The notes under the pieces were generated by a model that ran no database searches, was not told where the DNA came from, and saw nothing but the letters and a program-made list of their open reading frames with translations. Shown here piece by piece: positions 17,658-27,817 of a stretch of 64,000 nucleotides of DNA. Position 1 is the stretch's first letter; each line of letters starts with the position of its first letter. This stretch comes from an uncultured Mucilaginibacter sp. (lineage in GTDB: Bacteria; Bacteroidota; Bacteroidia; Sphingobacteriales; Sphingobacteriaceae). The stretch covers positions 1 through 64,000 of the forward strand of contig CAIPFE010000008.1 in assembly GCA_903864275.1 (NCBI GenBank), written 5' to 3'. The translations under genes and the position numbers were made by a program.

Positions 17658-17742
17658 TGAATAAGTGAGTGGTGAGTGGTAAGTTTTGCCACTTACCCTG
17701 ACATTGACCTCTCACTACTCACCATTCACTACTTACCTCTCA
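17652..17742. terminator. long imperfect hairpin between convergent genes
   Basis: AGTAGTGAATAAGTGAGTGG is followed about 60 bp later by its imperfect inverse (CACTACTCACCATTCACTAC). The structure fills the whole gap between the plus-strand gene ending at 17657 and the minus-strand gene ending at 17743, and so may end both transcripts. It has no T run of note. Confidence 0.4.
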
Positions 17743-18252
17743 CTACAAATACCTTTCCTTCAAAATCTTGATATGATGCAGCTCATGGCCCGCCATCATA
17801 TATGCAAACGCCCTCACAGAAAACGGGTTGCCGCTGGCAATCCCTTTTTGCATTTGCTGCTCATCACTCATCGGGCGAAAAAGATAAAGGCTTGATTCAC
17901 GTACCACTTTAAACTCATTGGCCAGGTCTTCCAGCGTACGGTTGTTAAAAGTGTTTTTCTCCATATACACATCCTGGTCAAACCCCGGCAATTCTATCGA
18001 TTCGTGCGAAAACACAAGCGCCCGGTAGGCAAATACGCGTTCGGTATCAATCATGTGGCCCAAAACCTGTTTAATTGTCCATTTACCTTCGGCGTAGGCG
18101 TAAGCGGCCTTGTCGGGGCTTATTCCTTTAAAAAAATTATAGCTGTTTTGTTGCTGCTGCTCAAGTATCGCCAGGATCGGATCGTTACCCACCAGGTCAA
18201 CGTACCTGGCTGCATAGGCCGAATATTCATCAGGCTGCGGTCTGTTTATCAT
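17743..18252 (-). CDS. DinB superfamily protein
   Basis: 169-residue four-helix DinB/YfiT-like protein. The three metal-binding histidine positions fit HMIDTERVFAYR (near 66) and GHELHHIKILKERY (near 155-158). Members act as thiol-dependent transferases or remain unassigned; here the substrate is unknown. Its start lies 23 bp inside the upstream sensor kinase gene, so both are read from one mRNA. Confidence 0.88.
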   Translation of the reverse strand: MINRPQPDEYSAYAARYVDLVGNDPILAILEQQQQNSYNFFKGISPDKAAYAYAEGKWTIKQVLGHMIDTERVFAYRALVFSHESIELPGFDQDVYMEKNTFNNRTLEDLANEFKVVRESSLYLFRPMSDEQQMQKGIASGNPFSVRAFAYMMAGHELHHIKILKERYL

Positions 18253-19444
18253 GTCGTATATTTTTTAATACTATTCTGAATGTTGTTCCTTTTCCAAGTT
18301 CCGAATCGCGGACGAATATCTGCCCATCATGATAGTTCTCCACCATGCGTTTAGTTAACGACAATCCCAACCCCCAACCCCGTTTGCGCGTGGTATATCC
18401 CGGCTGAAAAACGGTATCAAATTTCGAGCGCGGGATGCCTTTGCCGGTATCCGAAATATCAATAAATACCTGTTTCTTCATTTTATTGCCTGAAATATCC
18501 ACTTTTATCTGCCCTTTACCATCAATGGCATTTACAGCATTTTTTAACAGGTTCTCCAGCACCCAATCAAATAAAGGAACATTCAGGCCAGCTACCAAAT
18601 GGGGGTTTCCCGTCATTTCAAAGCTGATATTTTTACTCACCCGTACCCTGAAATAGTCTACAAAATCCTTCACTACCTCAAAAACTTTATGCTCTTCCAG
18701 CTTAGGCGTCGAGCCAATTTTCGAAAAACGGTCAGCAACGATCTCCAGGCGTTTTACATCGTTCTCCATTTCGGCTATAAGAGGATCTTCTTCGGCATTG
18801 AATTTCTCTTTCATCAGCTCTATCCAGGCCATTAACGAGGAGATGGGTGTACCCAGCTGATGTGCCGTTTCTTTAGCAAGCCCAACCCAAACCTGGTCCT
18901 GTTCCGATTTACGCGACGAGCTGAATGCCGCGTAGGCCATCAGCAAAAATATAGTGATCAGCGAAAGCTGTATGTACGGAAAAAATTTCAACTGGGTTAG
19001 CAGATCCGAATCCCTGTAATAAACCAGCCAGTTAGAACCCAAAACTTTAAGCTTTATCGGTTCATGCTGCTTTTTCATATCCGCGAGTTCCGATTGGAAA
19101 TAAGCAGGTTCATACTTCAGCTTTTTATTCCCTTCGGCCTGCAGTTTTATAAAAACTTTACTGGGGTCCAATCCCCTGGAAAGCAGGATATCGCCTTTGT
19201 CGTTCGTTACGATGGCCGGCACAACAGAGCTGTCGATAACGGCAAAAACATAGTTCAAAAAATCGTTATCATCCGATGCCAGTATCTGTTTCTCGCTCAT
19301 GGCCCAAACCTGCGCCCGCGTACGCTCCGACCTGGCAATATTGCGTACCAGGTAGTTGGTGTACAGTAACGACCCGCTGGCAATAACCACCGCAAACGTA
19401 AGCAGCGAGTATTTCCAGCGTTTTTTTTGTTGGTAGGGATTCAT
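18230..19444 (-). CDS. membrane sensor histidine kinase
   Basis: 404 residues. Helix at about 13-33, periplasmic sensor segment to about 152, second helix near 155-173, then a dimerisation domain with an unusual H-box AKETAHQLGTPISSLM (His195) and a HATPase domain (N-box NLLKNAVNAIDG, G1 DTGKGIPR, G2 GWGLGLSLTKRM). No response regulator is adjacent, so the partner is elsewhere. The gene shares an mRNA with the DinB-like gene. The HQLGTP variant of the H-box is typical for a group of Bacteroidetes kinases. Confidence 0.92.
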   Translation of the reverse strand: MNPYQQKKRWKYSLLTFAVVIASGSLLYTNYLVRNIARSERTRAQVWAMSEKQILASDDNDFLNYVFAVIDSSVVPAIVTNDKGDILLSRGLDPSKVFIKLQAEGNKKLKYEPAYFQSELADMKKQHEPIKLKVLGSNWLVYYRDSDLLTQLKFFPYIQLSLITIFLLMAYAAFSSSRKSEQDQVWVGLAKETAHQLGTPISSLMAWIELMKEKFNAEEDPLIAEMENDVKRLEIVADRFSKIGSTPKLEEHKVFEVVKDFVDYFRVRVSKNISFEMTGNPHLVAGLNVPLFDWVLENLLKNAVNAIDGKGQIKVDISGNKMKKQVFIDISDTGKGIPRSKFDTVFQPGYTTRKRGWGLGLSLTKRMVENYHDGQIFVRDSELGKGTTFRIVLKNIRHDKQTAA

Positions 19445-19466
19445 GGATGTAGTCCGAATTCAGTAA

Positions 19467-19484
19467 TCCCGATAGCTATCGGGA
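19467..19484. repeat. small palindrome TCCCG...CGGGA
   Basis: TCCCGATAGCTATCGGGA is a perfect palindrome. Similar TCCCG...CGGGA hairpins occur at 45438, 46125, 46164, 48592 and 48631; the last four lie inside tRNA-Asn-like copies. The surrounding 19445-19670 interval is purine-rich with AAAGTCCGAAAG-type repeats and holds no gene. Confidence 0.65.
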
Positions 19485-19551
19485 CGGAAAGTCCGAAAGT
19501 AAGGAAAAAGTTGGAAAAAGTCGGGAAAGTCAGTAAAGTCCGAAAGAAGAA

Positions 19552-19582
19552 AGTCCATAGTCGATGGTCCATAATCCATGGC
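19552..19582. repeat. AGTCCATAGTC dispersed repeat
   Basis: Contains AGTCCATAGTCGATGG followed by TCCATAATCCATGG, related to the inverted repeat at 6274-6351. Non-coding. Confidence 0.45.
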
Positions 19583-19670
19583 AAATTAAAGGGCAGCTTG
19601 TTCAGGGAGTGTATGCCGTTTCAGATTATACCATTGAACAATTCAACCACTCACTTAATCAACCACTCAC

Positions 19671-21500
19671 TCACGACGAAGTCTCATTCTTATCACCGCG
19701 CAATAGCCTGAAACGTTTGCGGGCCTCGTTTATCCACAGGCTGCCGGCATAATCACTGATAATTTTTTGGTAATATATTTTGGCTTGTTCTTTATCTGAT
19801 AAATGGTTTTCGTAAATATCGCCCAGCATAAAAACGGCGTCATCAGCCCACAGGCCCGAGCTATAATCTGAAGCAACTTTCAGCAAAAGATCTACAGCAT
19901 TTGTGTAGTTCTTTTGCTGAATGCATAGCCGGGCTTTCGCCATCAGGATATCAGCTCCAAGTGAATTTCCCGGGAATTTTTTATCGATGCTGTCGAGTGT
20001 CGCCAACGCTTTACCGGGTTCTTCAGCAAATATCATCAAGTCGGCCCTCGCGTACATTTTTAAAGCAGCGCCAGAACTGTCGGCGACAAGGTTATCAGAG
20101 ATCTGGAGCGATAAATTTAACGCATCGTTAGCTATCAGCTCTGATGTTGCCGCTTTCAATACATCAAGTTGCCCTTTGGCCCATGTAAAATCAGCGGTAT
20201 AATAGGCAAGCTTGGCATTCCTGTATTTTGCGTCCTGGCCTATAGACGTGTTGCGGAAGTCCATTTCCACCTGGCTATACAATAATGTTGCATCCCATGG
20301 TTTGTTATTGAGGAGCGAGATATCGCCAAGGTCAAGTTTGCATGAGGCCAGTAAGCCGGGCTTGATCCCCGGGATCGTGATCGTTTCTTCCAGCAGTTTT
20401 TGTGCGTCGGCCAGCTTATGCAATTTAAATGCCTGCAGGTTGGCCAACTTTTGCATGGCGAAGGCCGTATTGCTGTTTTTGCCAAATTCATTCAGCAGGT
20501 CAAAATAATCTTTTTCAAGGCTCAGCAAATCATCCTGTACATATTTACCTGATGTTACCCGTAGGTTTTTGGTATTGATGAGTTCAATTTTTGCCGGGAT
20601 ATAATAGGGTTGGTCTTTCCCTTTGCTAACCAGGTATTCGTATCCGCGGATCGCCGCATCATAAGCCTCATTGGATGTTAATGTACGGCATAATTCAAAA
20701 ATACCGCTGCCATCGTCATTCTGACGCCTGCTTAAGGCAAGCGACTGGTTCAAAGCCTGGTCAAATTCCTTTTGCTGCAAAAATTGCCAGGTAAGCAGTT
20801 CGGCATAAAGCGTTTGCTGCGGATCTTTTTGTATCCTTTTTAATAAAGCTACTTTCAGAATATCATAATCATCTGCACCTTCATAAATACCGGCCAGGGC
20901 ATTCTCGGCCTGGCTTATAAATGTTGGGTTCGATGGCAAAAAGTTCAGGTACTCTTCGGTTAAAGCAGCTTTATCCCTTTTATAACGGTAAAGATTGATC
21001 AGCTCGAACGAGAATAAAGCGTCGTTATGCAATATTTTACGGCCCTGCAGAAATATTTTTATGGCATAATCGACGTTGGAATTCTGGTAAAACTGCGCCG
21101 AGAGCATAGCTATTTCGTTTTGATCGGCTGGCAGGTTTTTGATTAATTCATCATACAAAACGTCGGCTTTTTCAATTGAGCCTTGCTGGGTGTACGTAGC
21201 GCCTAACATGATAACATACCGGTGGTCGCCAGGATGCTTGCGGATCATTTTTTTGGTTATTGTTTCGGCTTCATCAAACTTTTTCAGCCCGAGCAGGCCG
21301 TTTACATAAACACCATAATACTGCTCATTATCCTGTTTATATAGTTTTTGATAGATATCAAGGGCTTTTTGTTGTTCGCCGTTTGTTGTGAATTGTTTGG
21401 CAAGCTGTAACTCGGTGTCTTGTGCCAACAGCTTTGTAAAGCCGGCAAAAACAAAAAATATAAAAACGTAGGGCCACTTCATCTTTTCAAAAATAATCAA
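19671..21500 (-). CDS. secreted tetratricopeptide-repeat protein
   Basis: 609 residues with an N-terminal signal segment (about 1-25, ending LLAQD) and TPR-like helical pairs along most of the length: NGEQQKALDIYQKLYKQDNEQYYG in parts near 35, GSIEKADVLYDELIKNLP near 105, and a C-terminal block NYTNAVDLLLKVASDYSSGLWADDA with further TolA/YbgF-like spacing. TPRs hold protein complexes together. Neither partner nor location (periplasm or outer membrane) is set by the sequence. It is transcribed alone; the downstream interval to the kinase gene is repeat-rich. Confidence 0.85.
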   Translation of the reverse strand: MIIFEKMKWPYVFIFFVFAGFTKLLAQDTELQLAKQFTTNGEQQKALDIYQKLYKQDNEQYYGVYVNGLLGLKKFDEAETITKKMIRKHPGDHRYVIMLGATYTQQGSIEKADVLYDELIKNLPADQNEIAMLSAQFYQNSNVDYAIKIFLQGRKILHNDALFSFELINLYRYKRDKAALTEEYLNFLPSNPTFISQAENALAGIYEGADDYDILKVALLKRIQKDPQQTLYAELLTWQFLQQKEFDQALNQSLALSRRQNDDGSGIFELCRTLTSNEAYDAAIRGYEYLVSKGKDQPYYIPAKIELINTKNLRVTSGKYVQDDLLSLEKDYFDLLNEFGKNSNTAFAMQKLANLQAFKLHKLADAQKLLEETITIPGIKPGLLASCKLDLGDISLLNNKPWDATLLYSQVEMDFRNTSIGQDAKYRNAKLAYYTADFTWAKGQLDVLKAATSELIANDALNLSLQISDNLVADSSGAALKMYARADLMIFAEEPGKALATLDSIDKKFPGNSLGADILMAKARLCIQQKNYTNAVDLLLKVASDYSSGLWADDAVFMLGDIYENHLSDKEQAKIYYQKIISDYAGSLWINEARKRFRLLRGDKNETSS

Positions 21501-21706
21501 TTAATTGGTTAATTTGAAGATTTTATAATTAGAATCTTTGAAAATGCGATCGTTCAAAGTCACCAATTTTCAAATTTTCAAATCAATAAATTTTCAAATA
21601 AAATCTATTATATAACGTTTTTACCCGGTAAAATTATAGTGACAGTTTGAATTGCTTATATATATTGCATAATTTAACCTGATTAAAAACCCCTATTGTA
21701 AACCCA

Positions 21707-23608
21707 ATGTTAAAGCCCTTAAGAATATTACTTTTTATTAATGTAATAATTGCTTTGTGTGCTTGTAACTGGCATCAGACCAAACTGATCCCAATTACCG
21801 ACTTTTTTAAGACGGCTGAAAAGAGCACATTCAGGATTTCCCCGGACGGTAAATACATCTCGTATTTAAAACCATATAAAGATAAACAGAACCTTTTTAT
21901 ACAATCACTGGCTGACGGGAAAGAACGCATGGCGACCTCTTTCCTTGATTATCCTGTAGGGCGCGATTATTTTTGGACCTATAACAACAAGATAGTTTTT
22001 AACCAGGATATCATCGCGCTTGATGAATATAAAATGTTTACAGTTGATGCTACGACCTTAAAAGTGCACAAAATTTTTTCGCAGGAAAAGGTAAGGATAA
22101 CCCTGCTTAACCGGAACAAGGAGGAACCTGATATGATAAGCATCAGGATAAACAAGCGTGACCCGGCAAACCTCGATATTTACAGGTTAAACATTATAAC
22201 AGGGGAGTTGATACCTTATCTTGTAAACCCAGGCAATATGACGGACTGGTACCCGGATGCTAATGGTAAAATAAGGCTGGTCACCACATCGGATGGGGTA
22301 AATAAAACCATATTATACCGGCCTGACAATAATACTCCGTTTAAACCCATTATCGAAAACAATTTTAAAACTTATGTAAGGCCGATAGCATTTACCGGGG
22401 AAAAAAATTATTTCTACGCCCTGTCAAATGTTAACCGCGACAAAACAGCCCTGGTTGAAATTAACGCTGAAGACGGTAAGGAAATGAAAGTAATTTTTGC
22501 TTGCGATAACGGTGACCTACAGGACGCAGAATACTCAAAAAATAAACACCGGATCGAGTTTGTTTCGTGGGAGGCAGCCAAACCTCAAAAGCATTTTTTG
22601 GATTCGGGCATGAAAGCTATTTATAATAAATTATTGACTGCGCTTAAAGGCAACCAGGTAAATATTATTGACAGGGACAGCGCAGAAAATAAGTTTATCG
22701 TTTTTAGTTATACCGACCGTAACCCCGGTTCGTATTATCTTTATGAGAATACTACCGGGACATTGGCAAAACTTGGAGATATAAACTCAAGCCTGAAACC
22801 GGACGAGCTGTGCAGAATGGAGCCCATATCTTTTAAGGCCAGCGACGGAATGACGATAGGCGGCTATTTGACCTTGCCGCTTGGGGAAAAGAAGACGAGC
22901 CTGCCGTTGGTAGTTATGCCCCACGACGGCGTATTCGGCCAAAGCTCACGCTGGCGCTATGACCCGGAAGTTCAGTTCTTAGCCAACCGGGGATATGCTG
23001 TTTTGCAGGTGAATTATCGCGGCTCGACGGGATACGGAAAGGATTTTTATAGCGCCGGATTTAAAGAGGTTGGAGGCAAAATACAAGAGGATATAACCGA
23101 TGGCGTGAAATGGTTAATTAGAACGAGGGTAGCCGACCCTAAAAAGATAGCGATATTTGGTGGCGGCTTTGGCGGCTTTTCAGCGCTGTACGGGGTATCG
23201 TTTCATCCTGAATTGTATAACTGTGCTATAGTTCAGCATGGCCTCATTAACTTTTTTACCTATATTAAAGACGCCCCGCCCTTTCAAAAACCTTTTGTAA
23301 AAATGATGTACGAAATGGTTGGTGACCCCGAAGCAGATGCAAACCAACTGAGGGCTATTTCCCCGGTGTTCCATACCGATAAAATAAAGGCGCCGCTGCT
23401 TATTTTCCAGGGGGCAAAGGATGACCGCGCAAACATCAGCGAGTTAAACCAATTTGTACGCGAATTGCAAAAACAAAACGGGAATGCAATGGTTAAGTAT
23501 TTCCTGAAGCCAAATGAACGCAGTGTATTTAGAATTCAGAGCAACCGTATGCAGATGTATACCGAAATAGAAAAATTCCTGGATAATAATATGCCGGTTA
23601 ACCCTTAG
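21707..23608 (+). CDS. S9 prolyl-oligopeptidase-like lipoprotein lacking catalytic residues
   Basis: 633 residues with a lipoprotein signal (Cys20 in ALCAC). An N-terminal beta-propeller-like region (TFRISPDGKYISYLKP near 40) is followed by the alpha/beta-hydrolase domain from about 375 (GYLTLPLGEKKTSLPLVVM). In active S9 enzymes the serine sits in GxSxGG; here the same place reads GGGFGGF with Gly487. The catalytic histidine of the NEGHGF motif reads NERSVF with Ser606. The aspartate motif GAKDDR (Asp572 or next) remains. So the fold is kept but the active site is gone. It is followed after 8 bp by a histidine kinase and then a response regulator. A binding or sensing role on the periplasmic side is my inference. 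Confidence 0.9.
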   Translation: MLKPLRILLFINVIIALCACNWHQTKLIPITDFFKTAEKSTFRISPDGKYISYLKPYKDKQNLFIQSLADGKERMATSFLDYPVGRDYFWTYNNKIVFNQDIIALDEYKMFTVDATTLKVHKIFSQEKVRITLLNRNKEEPDMISIRINKRDPANLDIYRLNIITGELIPYLVNPGNMTDWYPDANGKIRLVTTSDGVNKTILYRPDNNTPFKPIIENNFKTYVRPIAFTGEKNYFYALSNVNRDKTALVEINAEDGKEMKVIFACDNGDLQDAEYSKNKHRIEFVSWEAAKPQKHFLDSGMKAIYNKLLTALKGNQVNIIDRDSAENKFIVFSYTDRNPGSYYLYENTTGTLAKLGDINSSLKPDELCRMEPISFKASDGMTIGGYLTLPLGEKKTSLPLVVMPHDGVFGQSSRWRYDPEVQFLANRGYAVLQVNYRGSTGYGKDFYSAGFKEVGGKIQEDITDGVKWLIRTRVADPKKIAIFGGGFGGFSALYGVSFHPELYNCAIVQHGLINFFTYIKDAPPFQKPFVKMMYEMVGDPEADANQLRAISPVFHTDKIKAPLLIFQGAKDDRANISELNQFVRELQKQNGNAMVKYFLKPNERSVFRIQSNRMQMYTEIEKFLDNNMPVNP

Positions 23609-23616
23609 GCCCCTTT

Positions 23617-25260
23617 ATGAACAGGCCGAAAAGCATTTACCGAAAAAATTTTTCACTGATCATTATTTTCCTGGTATTGATCTCGGTAATCTTTGTGCTT
23701 GCCCTCATAGTTTCCTATAATCTCAACCAAAAGTATATTGAAGATGCGTTTGCCTCAAAAAAGATCGACGTACTGGAGCAAACCATTAAGCCTTACAATT
23801 CGCTTTTTCAAAATAAGATACCCGAAATAACATCCTACCAGGGTTTCCTGGATTCAGCATCGGCAGCAAAATACGCCGATGCCGTTTTTCATGATTTCCC
23901 TTTTGTTACAAAGATCATTTTTTATGATGCGAGGATCAGTAATCAAAAAAATAGCACTGTAGTAAGAAATAACCTGGGTATTTCCATTAATGCGATGTAC
24001 CAGTTTGTGCCTGAAATTGGCAAATTATCAGGTTTAAGAATATGGAATACAACTGATGAAGAGGATTTCAAACAAATGGCCGTTAAACTCAGCGACTATA
24101 TCGCTTTTTCAGATACATCGAAGGAATCACCCCAGGATGAAATTTTTAAAACTTTTTATGATGTAAAATCAGATAAGATAAGCTATTCGAATATCCTTCG
24201 GCGTACGGATATAAAAACATACCGGGAACTGAGCAAAAATGGAAACCCATCATCCTATTACAAACAAAATATGATGACGTTTTTCCTGAACCCTTATTTA
24301 TTACGAATCAGGAACCTGCATAAGGAACTTTACCAGGATGTTAGTATACAACCTGTAGTTTATGATCCGCTGGGCGCCGAAAACGACAACCTTGTTACCG
24401 AGGTAGCCCTGCCAGGCGCATTCGCTGATTTTAAACTATATTTTAGTTCGACCCAAAATTATCTTACTACAGAAACAAACCGCCGGTTCATGCCCATAGG
24501 TGCGCTTGTACTGTTAATTTATGGCTTCCTGGTGCTGGTCGGCTGGCTTATTTACCGCGATCTGAATTTTAACATAAAACTCTTCAAGCTCCAGTACGAC
24601 TTTATAAACAATTTTACACACGAATTTAAAACCCCGGTGAGCGTAATAAAAATTGCAGGTTCAAACTTAAGCGGCGACAGCGAGCTTACCGAGAAACAGC
24701 GCAAGCAGTACGGCCGGATATTAAATGAGGAGGCCGATAATCTTAATGACCTGATGAATAAACTTTTATCGTTTACCCAACTTGAAAATAAATCAATTGA
24801 TATTAAAAAGGAGGAAATAAACGTTGGAGATTTTGTAAACAGGTACAAAGAGACGTTTAAAATAAAATACCCGGATTTTAAAATAAGCTGCGGCGTTCAT
24901 GGCGTTCAGTCTTTTTATACCGATCCGGTGTTGCTGGGCAGCGTTTTTCAGAATATGATTGAGAATGCCTACAAATATTCGCACCCAAATAAAAAAGTGC
25001 TTTCCATAAATGTAACGCACGAAAAAAGGAATATTATATTTTCTTTTGCTGATAAGGGGATAGGGATACAAAAAAATGAACTCAGCAATATATTCGGAAA
25101 GTTTTACAGGATCGAGAACCAATATAATCAAAACGGGAGCGTAGGTTTAGGTTTGGCATTTTGTAAAGAACTGGTCAATTTTATGAATGGAGAAATAACA
25201 GTTAATAGCAAGGTTAACGTAGGTTCGGAGTTTATTATAACTTTACCTTATGAAAATTGA
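23617..25260 (+). CDS. sensor histidine kinase with periplasmic domain
   Basis: 547 residues: helix at about 12-34, a large periplasmic domain to about 288, second helix 289-313, HisKA with NFTHEFKTPVSVI (His335), and HATPase (N-box NMIENAYKYSHPNKKV, G1 DKGIGIQ, G2 GSVGLGLAFCKEL). No HAMP domain is apparent. It lies 8 bp after the S9-like gene and 3 bp before the response regulator, so the three are one operon. The inferred pathway is lipoprotein, kinase, regulator. Confidence 0.94.
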   Translation: MNRPKSIYRKNFSLIIIFLVLISVIFVLALIVSYNLNQKYIEDAFASKKIDVLEQTIKPYNSLFQNKIPEITSYQGFLDSASAAKYADAVFHDFPFVTKIIFYDARISNQKNSTVVRNNLGISINAMYQFVPEIGKLSGLRIWNTTDEEDFKQMAVKLSDYIAFSDTSKESPQDEIFKTFYDVKSDKISYSNILRRTDIKTYRELSKNGNPSSYYKQNMMTFFLNPYLLRIRNLHKELYQDVSIQPVVYDPLGAENDNLVTEVALPGAFADFKLYFSSTQNYLTTETNRRFMPIGALVLLIYGFLVLVGWLIYRDLNFNIKLFKLQYDFINNFTHEFKTPVSVIKIAGSNLSGDSELTEKQRKQYGRILNEEADNLNDLMNKLLSFTQLENKSIDIKKEEINVGDFVNRYKETFKIKYPDFKISCGVHGVQSFYTDPVLLGSVFQNMIENAYKYSHPNKKVLSINVTHEKRNIIFSFADKGIGIQKNELSNIFGKFYRIENQYNQNGSVGLGLAFCKELVNFMNGEITVNSKVNVGSEFIITLPYEN

Positions 25261-25263
25261 ATT

Positions 25264-25956
25264 ATGAATAAAGAAATTAAAATCGCGCTGGTTGAAGATG
25301 ATGAAAACCTGCGTTTCCTGGTAGCAGAGCGTTTGCAATCAGAAGGTTATAAAGTTTTAGAGGCCGCTAACGGCGATGATGCCGAAGAAATTATCTTACA
25401 GGAGCTGCCGCAGATCGTGTTGTTAGACTGGATGCTGCCCGGCAAGCAGGGTTCGGAAGTCTGCACCAATATCAGGGCGAAGGGGTTTGATAACCTGGTA
25501 ATAATGATGACCGCGAAAGGCCAGGATGTGGACAAGATAAAAGCTTATAATTTTGGCGTATCCGACTATATCATCAAACCTTTTAATATGGATGTTTTGG
25601 TGGCGATGATCGATAATAAGATCAAATTTTCGCTGAATACCGAAAAATCGGAGTCGTATCGCTTTGCCAATATGGAGCACTTGCCGAACACACACTTGCT
25701 GTTAAAGGACGGCAAGAAAGTAGAGCTTACCATCCTCGAAAACCGCATATTGCTGTATTTCCTGAAAAACAAGAACAAGGTAATTAACCGTGAAGAGCTG
25801 ATGATGGAGGTTTGGGGCTATAATGCCGATGTAAACACCCGCACACTTGATATGCATATTGTAAGGCTCCGTAAAAAGATAGAGTCAAATGCCGATTCAC
25901 CGCAGTTCCTGCAAACCGTGAGGGGGATTGGGTATAAGTTTGTTTATGCAGGATAA
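25264..25956 (+). CDS. OmpR-family response regulator
   Basis: 230 residues. Receiver domain 1-120 with acidic pair EDDEN near 11-15, phosphoacceptor Asp55 (VLLDWMLPG), Thr in MMTAKG and Lys in IIKPFN. Winged-helix DNA-binding domain 135-228 (NREELMMEVWGYNADVNTRT, VRLRKKIE, VRGIGYKF). It is the output of the upstream kinase and presumably regulates transcription; target genes are not visible here. Confidence 0.95.
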   Translation: MNKEIKIALVEDDENLRFLVAERLQSEGYKVLEAANGDDAEEIILQELPQIVLLDWMLPGKQGSEVCTNIRAKGFDNLVIMMTAKGQDVDKIKAYNFGVSDYIIKPFNMDVLVAMIDNKIKFSLNTEKSESYRFANMEHLPNTHLLLKDGKKVELTILENRILLYFLKNKNKVINREELMMEVWGYNADVNTRTLDMHIVRLRKKIESNADSPQFLQTVRGIGYKFVYAG

Positions 25957-26003
25957 AGTTATTTAATACTGCGAAACATGGAAACCGGGAGATCTGCGAT
26001 TCA

Positions 26004-27569
26004 TTATTTAATCGCGGCCCTGGAAACGGCGGCCGCACCCTTATACCCGTACAACCTTATGATATAATATTGCTTGCAAATCATCCCGCTTCTGTATTCC
26101 GGGAATATGGCTGCAAAATGATAATCCTTAAAATCGCCAACAACCTTGTTAAAGTTTTTGTACGAAAACAGATTGGTAGGAATGATCAGATAAGCACTTT
26201 CACCTTGTTTTAACGGCCTTTTATGATTGTTCATCCAGAAGTATTGGTGCAGGCTGTAAACATCTCCTAAACCCCAGGATTCGAGGCCCACAGGCTTGCC
26301 GATGTAGTAATCAATATGGGCTGCGGTGATCCAATCGCTGATCACGATGGGCGGGTTTGCCGGCATCAGGTTAGCGGCACGATCCGAACGATAAACCGAA
26401 TCGAATTTCAATCCGGCTTGCTTCCAGCCGTACATATCTAACGAGCCATCGTCAGCACCTATTTTCATACCTTGTTTTTCTATTGATAAAGTGCCCGGGA
26501 AATAATTAATTACAAAAAAATCCAGGATCACTATAAGCAGCAAATAAGCAGCGGCAAACTTTAAAACAGTAGGCATCCTTGATTTTGCATCCCGTAGGTT
26601 CGTTGCAAGATGGACGGCAGGAAAAAGCAGCAGGGAACTTAACGCAGGGCCCGACCAATGCGGCATTACTTTATTAAAAAGGGCAATTATCCATACGATA
26701 AATATTAATGGCAGGGTGCAAAACAACACCATCCGCATTTCACTTTTCCCCACAAGTAATTTGCCTTTAACGGCATAATATACGCCAATACAGATAAGTA
26801 CAAAATGGATTGGCCCGGTAGAAGATACAATTTCGGCAAATTGCTTAATGAACCTGGCGAAATCGATCGATGGACCGGCCGCGAATACGCGGGCGCTGTG
26901 AAATCTGTAAGTAATAAAATCATGTTGAAAATTCCAGGCGATTATGGGTGAGATGACGATAAGTGTTATGCCTATCGCCATAAAAAAATACTTGCTTTTA
27001 AGCTGGGAGCGGTTGTAAATTAAAAAATACATCACCGCTCCAAACCATAAAAATACCCCATGTACTTTGCACATGATAGATAACCCGGCGAGTAATCCGA
27101 ATAATAGCCATTGATTACCAAATCGCGGGTCGTTGGGATTTAGGCGGATAATTTTGATCAATGTGTAAAGTGAGGCTAACCAAAACATCATTTGCGGGCT
27201 ATCCGGTAAAATATAGGCTGCAATACTCATCCCCGAATAAATAGATGTAGCATAAAGCAGTGCTGCAAACCAACCAGTGCGGGCATTGTTAAGTGCAGTC
27301 CCTGCTTTAAACATTAGCCAGATGCATACGGCCGAGGATATGATCGCCCCCAAACGCACGAATAGCTCGTTATGCAGTGTCATGTTTAAAGTTGTTAAAC
27401 GGATAAGCCACGCAACCATCGGCGGGTGATCAAAATAGTTCCACTGTAGCTTTGTCGCCAAGGCCCAATAATATGCCTCAACGTTACCAAGTTCCTGGGT
27501 GGAAGCATTGAATATCTTCAATAAAGAGGATAACGCAATAAGGTAAAAAAGTCTTTTCCGGTAATTCAA
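26004..27569 (-). CDS. GT39/ArnT-like membrane glycosyltransferase
   Basis: 521 residues with about 11 hydrophobic helices and the first-loop motif of the GT-C superfamily (NVEAYYWALATKL, then FDHPPMVAWLI), where the acidic residues bind the polyprenyl-phosphate sugar donor. The C-terminal 150 residues are periplasmic. These enzymes move a sugar from a lipid-linked donor to lipid A, protein or glycan; the acceptor is not known. Monocistronic; the 27570-27817 interval toward the next gene holds nothing recognisable. Confidence 0.85.
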   Translation of the reverse strand: MNYRKRLFYLIALSSLLKIFNASTQELGNVEAYYWALATKLQWNYFDHPPMVAWLIRLTTLNMTLHNELFVRLGAIISSAVCIWLMFKAGTALNNARTGWFAALLYATSIYSGMSIAAYILPDSPQMMFWLASLYTLIKIIRLNPNDPRFGNQWLLFGLLAGLSIMCKVHGVFLWFGAVMYFLIYNRSQLKSKYFFMAIGITLIVISPIIAWNFQHDFITYRFHSARVFAAGPSIDFARFIKQFAEIVSSTGPIHFVLICIGVYYAVKGKLLVGKSEMRMVLFCTLPLIFIVWIIALFNKVMPHWSGPALSSLLLFPAVHLATNLRDAKSRMPTVLKFAAAYLLLIVILDFFVINYFPGTLSIEKQGMKIGADDGSLDMYGWKQAGLKFDSVYRSDRAANLMPANPPIVISDWITAAHIDYYIGKPVGLESWGLGDVYSLHQYFWMNNHKRPLKQGESAYLIIPTNLFSYKNFNKVVGDFKDYHFAAIFPEYRSGMICKQYYIIRLYGYKGAAAVSRAAIK

Positions 27570-27817
27570 AGCTGAGGGTTGACCATCAAGTTTAGTAAAA
27601 GAATCTGTTTACATCCTGAACTTAGCCCACGTCGTGAACTCGTTTGACCATTAAAAAGCAATCCTCAAAACGATTATTTTATTAACCCACCATCAAAAGG
27701 TTACACAGCTGCCGAAACAGCATAAGCGGCGTGGGCGTAAATTCATCTGCTATTGTTAATGACAATGGAAGTCATCCCTGGCGCGCCTATAGCCGTTTTA
27801 GTCCTTCGCCGGTATTT

